A stretch of DNA of 9,686 nt from Comamonadaceae bacterium (GTDB lineage: Bacteria > Pseudomonadota > Gammaproteobacteria > Burkholderiales > Burkholderiaceae_C). The stretch is from contig CANIRI010000063.1 in assembly GCA_947469815.1 (NCBI GenBank), positions 1-9,686 of the forward strand. The letters are read 5' to 3'. Below, piece by piece: positions 1-7,800 of this stretch. The position numbers and the translations under genes were made by a program. Within the stretch, counting starts at the first letter, position 1. Each line of letters opens with the position of its first letter. A model generated the notes under the pieces. That model was given only the letters and a program-made list of their open reading frames with translations. It ran no database searches and had not been told where the DNA came from.

Positions 1-257
1 TCAACGCACCCATGCAGGGTACGGCGGCGGACCTGATCAAGCTGAGCATGGTCAAGGTGCAGCAGGTGTTGGATGCAGAGAAACGCGCCACCAGAATGAT
101 CATGCAGGTGCATGATGAACTGGTGTTTGAAGTACCCCAGACGGAGGTGGAATGGCTCCAAGTGGAGATACCCCGCTTGATGGCCGGGGTTGCCGCGCTC
201 AAAGTGCCCTTGCTGGCTGAGATGGGCGTGGGCCCCAATTGGGACCAGGCCCATTAA
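1..257 (+). CDS. polA: DNA polymerase I, C-terminal end (partial)
   Basis: This is the 3' end of a family A DNA polymerase, which fills gaps and replaces Okazaki primers during replication and repair. The reading frame is open from base 3, and the 84 visible residues begin NAPMQGTAAD, the helix before polymerase motif C. Motif C itself is visible as QVHDELVFE, with the catalytic aspartate of the palm at residue 38 of the fragment. From memory of the E. coli protein, its last 84 residues align without gaps, which puts this residue at E. coli Asp882 and gives the same ending, NWDQAH. The C-terminus is therefore intact, and the 5' part lies outside the window. An ATG at base 12 is an internal methionine, not a start. 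No convincing terminator follows the stop codon. Confidence 0.97.
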   Translation, partial: NAPMQGTAADLIKLSMVKVQQVLDAEKRATRMIMQVHDELVFEVPQTEVEWLQVEIPRLMAGVAALKVPLLAEMGVGPNWDQAH

Positions 258-313
258 CGCGCCATACCCCCGCCACCGGCTGCAGGCCCGCGCCTTTGCT
301 TTAATGTCTGCCC

Positions 314-343
314 TTGCTACGGTCGTTGGCAGGCCTTTTGAAT
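314..343 (+). promoter_or_regulatory. Weak candidate sigma-70 promoter for the six-gene run
   Basis: This lies in the only sizeable gap (bases 258 to 371) upstream of the plus-strand gene run. TTGCTA at 314 to 319 matches the -35 consensus at four of six positions. TTGAAT at 338 to 343 matches the -10 consensus at four of six, with an 18-base spacer. The stretch around 336 to 349 is the only AT-rich patch in the gap. The match is poor enough to occur by chance. No operator-like palindrome was seen beside it. Confidence 0.25.
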
Positions 344-371
344 AATTCTTCCGATGAAAGAGATTGGGATC

Positions 372-1265
372 ATGGATACAAAGATTGATGCGACTTCGGC
401 ACCCGATTCCACCAGTGCCCCTAGCCGGCGCGAAGCCATGAAGCTGGCCGCTTCGGTGGGCGTGGGCCTGGGTTTTGCAGCGGCCGTGTTGCCGGTCCAG
501 GCGCAATCGGTCATTCACACGTCTGCTGACGGCTTGCAGGCCGGTTGGGTGAATATCGATGTGGCCGGTTTCGCCATGCGCGCCTACCGGGCCGCCCCTG
601 CGGGGCGCAGCAACCTGCCCGTGGTGATGGTGGTACCGGAAATATTCGGCGTGCATGAACATATCTGCGATGTCACCCGCCGTCTCGCACACCAGGGCTA
701 TCTGGCCATTGCGCCCGACCTGATGCAGCGCCAGGGTGACCCCTCGACCATTGGCGAGGTGGCAAAAATCATTTCCGAAGTGGTGTCCAAAGTGCCGGAC
801 GTTCAGGTCATGCAGGATCTGGACGCCACATTCGATTGGGCCACGCGCAACGGCGGCGACATCAAGCGTGTGGCCATCACCGGCTTTTGCTGGGGCGGGC
901 GTATCGTGTGGATGTACACCGCGCGCCAGACCCGGCTGCGCGCCGCTGCGGCCTGGTACGGCCAAGTCAACGGCAAGCGCGGGCCGCTCACGCCTACGCA
1001 GCCGGTTGATTTGATGCGCGACCTGCACGCGCCCACACTGGGCTTGTACGGTGGTGCCGATACGGGTATCCCGGCGGAACATGTGGACATGATGCGCGCA
1101 GCCTTGCAATCCCGTTCCGACGCGGCCCAGGACAGCGTGATCCATGTGTATCCCGATGTACCCCATGCTTTTCATGCCGACTACCGGCCCAGTTACCGCA
1201 AAGAGGCGGCGCAGGATGGATGGGCGCGCATGCTGGCCTGGTTCCGGCAATATGGAGCGGCTTAA
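372..1265 (+). CDS. Tat-exported dienelactone hydrolase family protein
   Basis: This is an alpha/beta hydrolase of the dienelactone hydrolase (DLH) family, predicted to act in the periplasm. The N-terminus has a twin-arginine signal: SRREAMK around residues 18 to 24, then an alanine/valine-rich hydrophobic stretch and a likely cleavage after VQA near residue 44. The catalytic triad is visible as Cys173 in GFCWGGR, Asp230 in YGGADTGIP and His265 in PHAFH. The PEIFG motif (Glu90) matches the active-site glutamate strand of the family. I chose ATG 372 because AAAGAGA at 358 to 364 sits at ribosome-binding distance. The in-frame ATG at 354 would add six residues and has no such site. The classical enzyme opens dienelactones in chloroaromatic degradation, but no aromatic-degradation genes are nearby, so the substrate is unknown. 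The next gene starts 23 bases downstream. Confidence 0.9.
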   Translation: MDTKIDATSAPDSTSAPSRREAMKLAASVGVGLGFAAAVLPVQAQSVIHTSADGLQAGWVNIDVAGFAMRAYRAAPAGRSNLPVVMVVPEIFGVHEHICDVTRRLAHQGYLAIAPDLMQRQGDPSTIGEVAKIISEVVSKVPDVQVMQDLDATFDWATRNGGDIKRVAITGFCWGGRIVWMYTARQTRLRAAAAWYGQVNGKRGPLTPTQPVDLMRDLHAPTLGLYGGADTGIPAEHVDMMRAALQSRSDAAQDSVIHVYPDVPHAFHADYRPSYRKEAAQDGWARMLAWFRQYGAA

Positions 1266-1288
1266 GAAGCGCGTGGTGTGATCCCGTT

Positions 1289-2128
1289 ATGACCCTGTTA
1301 GCGATTGTTTTGGGCACCTTGTGTGCCGGTATTGGGAGCGTCTGGTTGGCGGCAGCGCTCAGCTTCGGCGTCTTGGCGCGCTACACCCAGCACATGCTCA
1401 GTCTGTCCGCCGGTGCGCTATTGGCAACGGCGTTCATGCATTTGTTGCCTGAGGCTTTTGAGAGTGGTGCCGAGCCGCATGACCTATTCCCCATCTTGCT
1501 GGTGGGTTTGGTGTTTTTCTTTTTGCTGGACAAAGCCGAGCTCTGGCACCACGGGCACGAACATGGCGAGTCAGGCCATCAACACGGCACGCAGCACCAC
1601 GATGACGCGCACCACGACCATGACGACCATGAGGCGCACGGGCATGCACACGGCAATCACCAGCACGCCCCGGTGACCGGCAGCTGGGCGGTCTTGGCTG
1701 GCGACAGCGTGCACTGCTTTGGCGATGGCGTGTTGATCGCTTCAGCCTTTATGGCCGACTTGCGCTTGGGTGCGATCGCCGCCATCGCGGTGCTCGCCCA
1801 TGAAGTACCGCACCACATGGGTGACTTGATGGTCTTGCGTGCTGGCGCTTCCAATAAGCGCATGGCGCTGGTCAAAGTCTCATTGGCCGGTGCGGTGACA
1901 ACCCTGGGCGGGCTGGTGGGTTTCTGGCTGGTGGCCCAGTTGGAAGATGCCTTGCCGTATTTTCTGGTGGTGGCTTCGGCCAGCTTCATGTATGTCGCGC
2001 TGGCGGATTTGATTCCGCAGTTGCAAAAACGCCTGAGCGCGGCCCAGACCGCTGCGCAAATCGCCTGGCTGCTCGCGGGTGTGGGTTTGGTCACGGCGGT
2101 GAGCGCGCTGGCACATGGCGGGCACTGA
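1289..2128 (+). CDS. ZIP-family divalent metal transporter with histidine-rich loop
   Basis: This is a predicted inner-membrane ZIP transporter of 279 residues, a family that moves Zn2+ and related metals into the cytoplasm. Eight hydrophobic segments can be picked out, the expected number. A long histidine/aspartate-rich loop (residues 87 to 126) separates helices 3 and 4, as in many ZIP proteins. Helix 2 ends in MHLLPEAFE. The helix 4 signature reads HCFGDG (residues 142 to 147) and the helix 5 signature HEVPHH (171 to 176), together forming the metal-transport centre. The usual helix 4 motif is HNxxDG, so the asparagine ligand position is a cysteine here. The reading frame is open back to an ATG at 1220, inside the preceding gene. 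ATG 1289 is preferred because it begins right before the first membrane helix and avoids a 46-base overlap, although its ribosome binding site is weak. The specific metal cannot be told from sequence. Confidence 0.92.
   Translation: MTLLAIVLGTLCAGIGSVWLAAALSFGVLARYTQHMLSLSAGALLATAFMHLLPEAFESGAEPHDLFPILLVGLVFFFLLDKAELWHHGHEHGESGHQHGTQHHDDAHHDHDDHEAHGHAHGNHQHAPVTGSWAVLAGDSVHCFGDGVLIASAFMADLRLGAIAAIAVLAHEVPHHMGDLMVLRAGASNKRMALVKVSLAGAVTTLGGLVGFWLVAQLEDALPYFLVVASASFMYVALADLIPQLQKRLSAAQTAAQIAWLLAGVGLVTAVSALAHGGH
1547..1666 (+). other. Histidine-rich metal-binding loop of the ZIP transporter
   Basis: These forty codons encode 17 histidines interspersed with Asp, Glu and Gly, including HDHDDH and HGHAHGNHQH patterns. 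The segment lies between hydrophobic segments 3 and 4. In ZIP proteins this loop is cytoplasmic and is thought to bind metal and tune transport. The degenerate CAC/CAT plus GAC/GAT repeats may make the loop prone to length variation. Confidence 0.85.
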
Positions 2129-2129
2129 T

Positions 2130-2134
2130 AGGAA
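2130..2134 (+). promoter_or_regulatory. Ribosome binding site deciding the outer-membrane factor start
   Basis: AGGAA begins two bases after the ZIP stop codon and lies 9 bases before ATG 2144. This favours ATG 2144 over the GTG at 2138, which is only 3 bases away. Its position at the upstream stop suggests translational coupling with the ZIP gene. Confidence 0.6.
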
Positions 2135-2143
2135 CGTGTGCCC

Positions 2144-3553
2144 ATGATTGTGTTGATGCGTAGAGGGGTGGGGGCGCTGTGCGCCGTGGCCTTGACCGCC
2201 TGCAGCCTGACCATGCCCCCGTCTTCCGTCACGGCACCCGCCCCGGTCGATTGGAACGCGCCGCTGCCGCACGGGGGCAGCCTCACCGACCTGCGGGAAT
2301 GGTGGAAGGCGCAGAACGATCCCATTCTGGTGGCCTTAATCGATGGCGCCCAGGCCTTGAGCCCCACGGTTGCCGTGGCCCTGAACCGGGTGGAAACGGC
2401 CCGCGCCAATGAGGCCACTGCGCAAGCCGCGTTATTGCCTGGCGTCACGGCTGGCCTATCGGCAGGGCGCTCGGTGTCCCTGCCTGCGACCCCGGCTGCG
2501 ACCAGCACGGCTGTGACCCTGCAAACCAGCTGGGAAATCGATGTGTTTGGCGCGGCGCGTGTTGCCCGCGTTGCGGCCGCTGGCCAAACCCAGGGCAGCC
2601 AGGCCCAGTGGCACGACGCACGGGTATCGGTTGCGGCCGAAGTGGCCAGCACCTATTACGCGCTGGCGCATTGCTGGAAAGTCCACGCGCTGGCCGAGCA
2701 AGACCTGGCCTCGCGCCAGCGCAGCCGCGACATCAGCACACGCAGCCTGCAGGCTGGCATGCTCGCACCCGCAGCCTACGCCCAGGTACAGGCGGAGGTG
2801 GCGCAAAGCCAATTGCGTTTGATCCAACAAAGCAGCCAGTGTGATTTGCATACCAAGGCCCTGGTGGCGCTCAGCGGCGAGGACGAAGCGTTGGTGCGAA
2901 GTGTCATGCGCGGCTTGGTGCTACCGGACGACCTCACCGGCTTTTCAGTCACCCGGATACCGGCGCAAGCCCTGGTGCAGCGGCCCGATGTTTTCGCGGC
3001 CGAGCATGATGTGGCGCTGGCCAGTGCCCAGATTGGCCGCGCCAAAGCCAGACGCTGGCCCGGGCTGAGCCTGGGCGGCTCCGTCGGCGCTTTGCGCTAT
3101 GGAAGCGCGGGCGTGGATACCGATATCACCACCTGGTCCTTCGGCCCCTTGGCGCTGACGCTACCCGTTTTTGACGCCGGACAACGCGCCGCGATGGTGG
3201 ACGCGGCGACCGCCGATTACGTGGCCGCCGTGGCCAGCTACCGCGCCAAAGTGCGCCAGGCGGTGCGGGAAGTCGAAGAGGCGCTGGTGGTACTGGACAG
3301 CACCGTGCAACGCGAGACGGACACCCGCGCGGTGCACGATGCGCGGCTCCAAAACCTGGGCGCTGCCCAGAACCGCGAACGCAACGGCTTGGCCAGCGCC
3401 CTTGAAGTGGAAGAAGCCCGCCGCGCTCTGTTGGCAGCGCAGGCCGATGTGCTTTCGCTGCAACTGGAACGCAAGCGCGCCTGGGTTGCCCTGTACCGCG
3501 CCGCCGGTGGCGGCTGGGAGCGTCCCGCGCCTGAGCCAGCACCCCAGCCGTGA
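2144..3553 (+). CDS. RND efflux outer-membrane factor lipoprotein (NodT/OprM type)
   Basis: This is the outer-membrane channel of a tripartite efflux pump, of the TolC-like OEP family, NodT/OprM branch. A lipoprotein signal is visible: two arginines, a short hydrophobic stretch and the lipobox LTAC, with the acylated cysteine at residue 20. The mature part opens with the family's WWK..NDPIL segment. SWEIDVFG (about 129 to 136) matches the usual YEIDLWG. RPDVFAAEHDVALASAQIG (about 280 to 298) is the second-repeat hallmark, followed by LPVFDAGQR (about 340) and the closing ALYRAAGGGW. At 469 residues it has the usual length. Three starts are possible (GTG 2138, ATG 2144, ATG 2156), and 2144 is best placed for the AGGAA site. 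The stop codon overlaps a GTG candidate start of the adaptor gene (GTGA at 3550 to 3553). The protein would carry the pump's substrates out of the cell. Confidence 0.95.
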   Translation: MIVLMRRGVGALCAVALTACSLTMPPSSVTAPAPVDWNAPLPHGGSLTDLREWWKAQNDPILVALIDGAQALSPTVAVALNRVETARANEATAQAALLPGVTAGLSAGRSVSLPATPAATSTAVTLQTSWEIDVFGAARVARVAAAGQTQGSQAQWHDARVSVAAEVASTYYALAHCWKVHALAEQDLASRQRSRDISTRSLQAGMLAPAAYAQVQAEVAQSQLRLIQQSSQCDLHTKALVALSGEDEALVRSVMRGLVLPDDLTGFSVTRIPAQALVQRPDVFAAEHDVALASAQIGRAKARRWPGLSLGGSVGALRYGSAGVDTDITTWSFGPLALTLPVFDAGQRAAMVDAATADYVAAVASYRAKVRQAVREVEEALVVLDSTVQRETDTRAVHDARLQNLGAAQNRERNGLASALEVEEARRALLAAQADVLSLQLERKRAWVALYRAAGGGWERPAPEPAPQP

Positions 3554-3576
3554 AGCCCTTTGATGAAAGTCCTGTG

Positions 3577-4794
3577 ATGCCATTTTTTCGCCGCATGTCC
3601 CTCAAGTTCTACGCCCTGGCCGCCGTGTTGCTGCTGGCGCTGGCGGGTGCGGGCTTTTATGCCTTGCGCCCCGGCAGCAGTGCCCAAGCCACGGGTGCGG
3701 ATGTGTCCCGCGCGGCGGCAACGCCGGTCGCGGGCGCACCGGCAGCGGCTGGTAATGGCACAGCCAAAGCGGCCTTGACGGTCAGCACCGTGCTGGTCAA
3801 GCCGGTGAACCTGGCCCAGAATTTTTCTGCCAATGGCGGGGTGTACGCGTGGCAGGAAGCCGGTGTGGGCGCCGAGGTGCAGGGCTTGCGGGTCAATGAT
3901 GTTCGCGTTGATGTGGGCCAGTCGGTGCAGCGCGGCCAGGTGCTGGCTACTTTTGCAGCCGACGGCGTGCTGGCAGATATAGCCGTGGCGCGTGCCGGCG
4001 TGGCCGAGGCGCAGGCCAACGCCAACGAGGCGCAAGCCAATGCTGATCGCGCCCGTAGCCTGCAAAACACCGGTGCTTTGAGCAACCAGCAAATCCAGCA
4101 GATGCTGACGCTGGAGCAATCGGCCCGCGCCCGGCTGGATTCGGCCAAGGCGGCACTCGATGCGCAACAGGTGCGCCTGAAACACACCCAGGTGGTCGCT
4201 CCCGACAGCGGCACCATCGTCCAGCGCAATGTAGCGGTGGGTGCCGTGGCCGGGCCGGGTGATTTGTTCCGCCTGATACGGCAGGGGCGGCTGGAATGGC
4301 GTGCTGAGGTGACCTCGAGCGAATTGGCCCGCGTGCAACCGGGCGCTGAGGTTTTCGTGACCGCCCCGGGCGGCGCAGTGGCGCGCGCGCGGGTGCGCAT
4401 GATTGGCCCCACCGTGGACGCGCAAACCCGCGCCGGGCTGGTGTACGTGGACTTGCTGGGTATGCGCGAGGGAGAAAAGCTCGCGTTGGGTGCGGCCTTC
4501 AAACCCGGCATGTTCGCCAAGGGCGATTTTGTTTTTGGTAACTCCAGCGCGCTGACGATTCCGCAGCAGGCTGTGGTGGTGCGCGATGGTTTCAGCTACT
4601 GCTTTGTGGTCGGTACGGATGGCCGCGTGGCCCAGCGCAAGATCAGCGTGGGCCGGCGCAGCAGCGCCCAGGACGGCGGCGTGGTGGAGGTGCTGAGCGG
4701 CCTGGAGCCCGGCGCGCAGGTGGTCGCTGGCGGCGCGGGCTTTTTGAATGACGGTGATCTGGTCAAAGTGGTGCAAGCCGCTGCGGCCCCGTGA
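3577..4794 (+). CDS. RND efflux periplasmic adaptor subunit (membrane fusion protein)
   Basis: This is the AcrA/MexA-type adaptor that links the inner-membrane pump to the outer-membrane channel. After FFRR comes one hydrophobic segment (residues 11 to 30) without a lipobox cysteine, so it is probably anchored by this helix or a cleaved signal. An alanine-rich linker follows (about 34 to 66). The barrel-sandwich (lipoyl-like) domain is split in the usual way: first half about 98 to 126, second half about 203 to 226 (VVAPDSGTIVQRNVAVGAV). An alpha-hairpin rich in Ala, Gln and Asn (about 129 to 202) lies between them, then the beta-barrel and membrane-proximal domains. Two starts are plausible. 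ATG 3577 has GAAAG 8 bases upstream and begins just before the positive patch. GTG 3550 would add nine residues and overlap the upstream stop by 4 bases, but lacks a ribosome binding site. The pump gene starts 10 bases after this stop. Confidence 0.95.
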   Translation: MPFFRRMSLKFYALAAVLLLALAGAGFYALRPGSSAQATGADVSRAAATPVAGAPAAAGNGTAKAALTVSTVLVKPVNLAQNFSANGGVYAWQEAGVGAEVQGLRVNDVRVDVGQSVQRGQVLATFAADGVLADIAVARAGVAEAQANANEAQANADRARSLQNTGALSNQQIQQMLTLEQSARARLDSAKAALDAQQVRLKHTQVVAPDSGTIVQRNVAVGAVAGPGDLFRLIRQGRLEWRAEVTSSELARVQPGAEVFVTAPGGAVARARVRMIGPTVDAQTRAGLVYVDLLGMREGEKLALGAAFKPGMFAKGDFVFGNSSALTIPQQAVVVRDGFSYCFVVGTDGRVAQRKISVGRRSSAQDGGVVEVLSGLEPGAQVVAGGAGFLNDGDLVKVVQAAAAP

Positions 4795-4797
4795 AGG
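4793..4797 (+). promoter_or_regulatory. Ribosome binding site for the pump gene's GTG start
   Basis: GAAGG overlaps the last two bases of the adaptor stop codon and sits 7 bases before GTG 4805. This supports GTG 4805 over the in-frame ATG at 4748, which lies inside the adaptor gene. The protein from 4805 starts NFSSLSIKHP after the initiator, a normal RND N-terminus. Confidence 0.65.
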
Positions 4798-4804
4798 TTT
4801 TAGC

Positions 4805-7800
4805 GTGAACTTTTCCTCGCTGTCGATCAAGCACCCGATCCCGGCGATCATGCTGTTCGCTTTACTCAGTCTGGCGGGCTTGCTGTCTTTCCGTGGCAAT
4901 GTGGTGCAGGATTTTCCGGACATCGAACTGCCGATGGTGACGGTGAGTGCCAGCCTGCCCGGCGCGGCCCCGGCGCAACTCGAGACCGAGGTCGCCCGCA
5001 AGATTGAAGATGCGGTGGCCACGCTGGCGGGCGTCAAAAATGTCTACACCACGGTACTGGACGGCTCGGTCACCACCACCGTGGAGTTCGCGCTGGAAAA
5101 GTCCATTCCCGAGGCCGTCAACGATGTGCGCGACGCAGTCGCCGGGGTGCGTGCCGACCTGCCGGGCGAGATGCGCGACCCCACGGTATCCAAAGCATCC
5201 ACCGCCGGGCGCGTGGTACTGACCTACACCGCGCAGCCTGCAGCAGGCTCCAACTGGGATGCCGAGGCGGTGAGTTGGTTTGTGGATAACACGGCGTCGA
5301 AACGGCTGCGCGAGGTACGCGGTGTGGGCGCGGTGAAGCGGGTGGGTGGCGTGAGCCGCGAGGTGCGGGTGGAATTGCACCCGGACCAAATGGCGGCCTT
5401 GCGGGTGTCAGCCCTGGATGTATCGCGGCGGCTCAAATCGGTACAGCAGGACGCGCCCGGCGGACGCGGTGACGTGGGGGGCGCGGAGCAATCGGTGCGC
5501 ACCATTGCCACCGTACAGACCGCAGAGGACCTGGCGCTCCTGGACATCCCCTTGGCCGATGGCCGCAACGTGCGTTTGGGCCAGGTGGCCAGTGTCAGCG
5601 ACACGGTGAGCGAAGCGCGTTCGCTGGCGACCATCAACGGCAAAACGGTGGTGGGTTTTGAAGTCTTCCGCACCAAAGGCGCCGGCGAATTGGACGTGGC
5701 CCGGGGCGCGCGCGCCGCAGTGGCGGAGTTACAGGCCGCGCATCCGCAGGTGCTGCTCACGCAGGTGATCGACAACGCCCGCCCGGTGCAGGAGAACTTT
5801 GAAGGCTCCATGGAGTTACTCTACGAAGGCGCGGGTCTGGCGGTTCTGGTGGTGCTGATTTTTCTGCGCAACTGGCGCGCCACCTTGGTGGCCTGCGCCG
5901 CCTTGCCTTTGTCGGTGATACCCACGTTTTTGGGTTTGCAGTATTTCGGCTACACGCTGAATACCGTGACGCTCTTGTCATTGGCCTTGGTGGTGGGCGT
6001 GCTGGTGGATGACGCGATTGTGGAGATCGAGAACATCGAACGCCACTTGCGCATGGGCAAGTCGCCCTACCAGGCGGCGATGGAAGCGGCAGAAGAGATC
6101 GGCATGGCCGTGATTGCCACCACCTTTGCGTTGGTGGCGGTGTTTCTGCCCACGGCTTTCATGGGCGGCATACCGGGATTGTTTTTTAAGCAATTCGGCT
6201 GGACTGCGGTGCTGGCGATTCTGGCTTCGCTGCTGGTGGCGCGCTTGCTCACACCCATGATGGCGGCCTACATCCTGCAGCCCCATGTCCCGCGCGCGGA
6301 TGGCCAAAACGACGACCCGGATGGCCGGGTGATGCGCACCTATCTGGCCGTGATGCGCTGGTGCCTGCGCCACCGGTTGGTGACGGCCATCGGGGCGGGT
6401 CTGTTCTTTATCGGATCGATTTCGCTGGTCCCCTTGTTGCCCACTGGTTTTGTGCCTGCGGCCGACCGCAACCAGACCCAGGTGACGATTGAGCTGCCCC
6501 CGGGCAGCACGCTGGCCGAGACGGCGCGCGCCACCGAGGCGGCGCGGCGCTTGATCATGGAGGTGCCGCACACGGTGGCGGTATTCGCCTCGGTGGGCGG
6601 CGGCTCCAGCGGCGACGCCTTTGCGCCGGGTGCGGCGGCTGAGGCGCGGCGTGCAGTACTGACGATTACCACCGTGGCCCGGCAGCAGCGCCCGGAAAAA
6701 ATGACCGACATCGACGCCGCCTTGCGCGCCCGTTTGCGCGAGTTGCCGGGTGTGCGCGTCAATGTGGGTCCGCCCGACACCGGCATCAAGATGCAGCTGG
6801 TGCTCAAGAGCGAAGACCCGCTGGCCCTCACCGCTGCCGCGCAACGCGCTGAGCGTGAACTGCGCACCATTCCCGGTGTGGGCAATGTGAGTTCCAGCGC
6901 CTCGCTGGTGCGCCCGGAAATCATCGTGCGGCCGGACATGGTCCGCGCGGCCGATTTGGGGGTCACGGCGCAGGCCATTGCCGAGACCGTGCGCGTGGCC
7001 ACCGCCGGGGATTACGACACTGCCTTGGCCAAGCTGAATTTGGCGCAGCGCCAGGTGCCGATTCTGGTCAAGCTGCCCGACGCAGTGCGCGCCGATCTGG
7101 GGGCGCTGGAGCGGCTGACCGTGCCCGGAAAAAACGGCCCGGTACTGCTGGGCAGCGTGGCCAGCCTGAGTATGGAAAGCGGACCTGCGCAAATCGGTCG
7201 CTTGAACCGCAGCCGCAACGTCACGCTGGATGTGGAGCTGGGAAGCCGCACCTTGGGTGAGGTTAACACCGAGTCACGGCGACTGCCCAGCCTGAAAAAT
7301 CTGCCGCCAGGTGTGTCGATTGCCGAACTCGGCGACGCCCAGGAAATGCAGGCCTTGTTTGCCAGTTTCGGCATCGCCATGCTGATCGGTATCTTGTGTA
7401 TTTACGGCGTGTTGGTTTTGTTGTTCAACGACTTCATGCAACCGGTGACGATTCTCGCGGCCTTGCCGCTGAGCATCGGCGGCGCGTTTATTTTGTTGCT
7501 GCTGACCGGTAAGGCGCTGTCCATGCCGACCATGATTGGCCTGATCATGCTGATGGGTATCGTGACCAAAAATTCGATATTGCTGGTGGACTACGCCATC
7601 CTGGCGCGGCGCGCCGGTATGGACCGCTTTGAGGCCCTGGTCGACGCCTGCCACAAGCGCAGCCGCCCCATCGTGATGACCACCATCGCCATGGGCGCGG
7701 GCATGATGCCGCTGGCCTTGGGCTGGGGTGCAGACCCGAGTTTCCGCTCACCGATGGCGGTGGCGGTGATCGGCGGCTTGGTGACCTCCACGCTCTTGAG

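Noticed and set aside
258..371. Possible polA terminator, small RNA or riboswitch in the longest gap
   Set aside because: Only short imperfect pairings (three-base stem around TGCAG near 280) and no T tract were found. The gap is too short and unstructured to support such a call.
1220..1288. Upstream in-frame ATG extending the ZIP protein by 23 residues
   Set aside because: It would overlap the hydrolase gene by 46 bases and adds a non-conserved tail before the first helix. ATG 1289 gives a normal ZIP N-terminus.
1657..2652. A 331-codon minus-strand open frame opposite the ZIP and channel genes
   Set aside because: Its composition is a shadow of the plus-strand codons (Thr, Ala and Ser rich), with no motif or ribosome binding site seen.
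4748..4804. Upstream ATG extending the pump protein by 19 residues
   Set aside because: It lies inside the adaptor gene, and the normal RND N-terminus begins at GTG 4805, which has GAAGG at the right distance.
3238..5037. A 599-codon open frame on the minus strand across the channel, adaptor and pump genes
   Set aside because: It lies opposite three well-recognised genes. It is rich in His, Arg, Gln and Ala with no family motif, as expected for antisense frames in GC-rich DNA.
5978..7192. A 404-codon minus-strand open frame inside the pump gene
   Set aside because: It has a His/Arg/Gln-rich composition and no recognisable domain, and the plus-strand pump gene carries all the conserved motifs.
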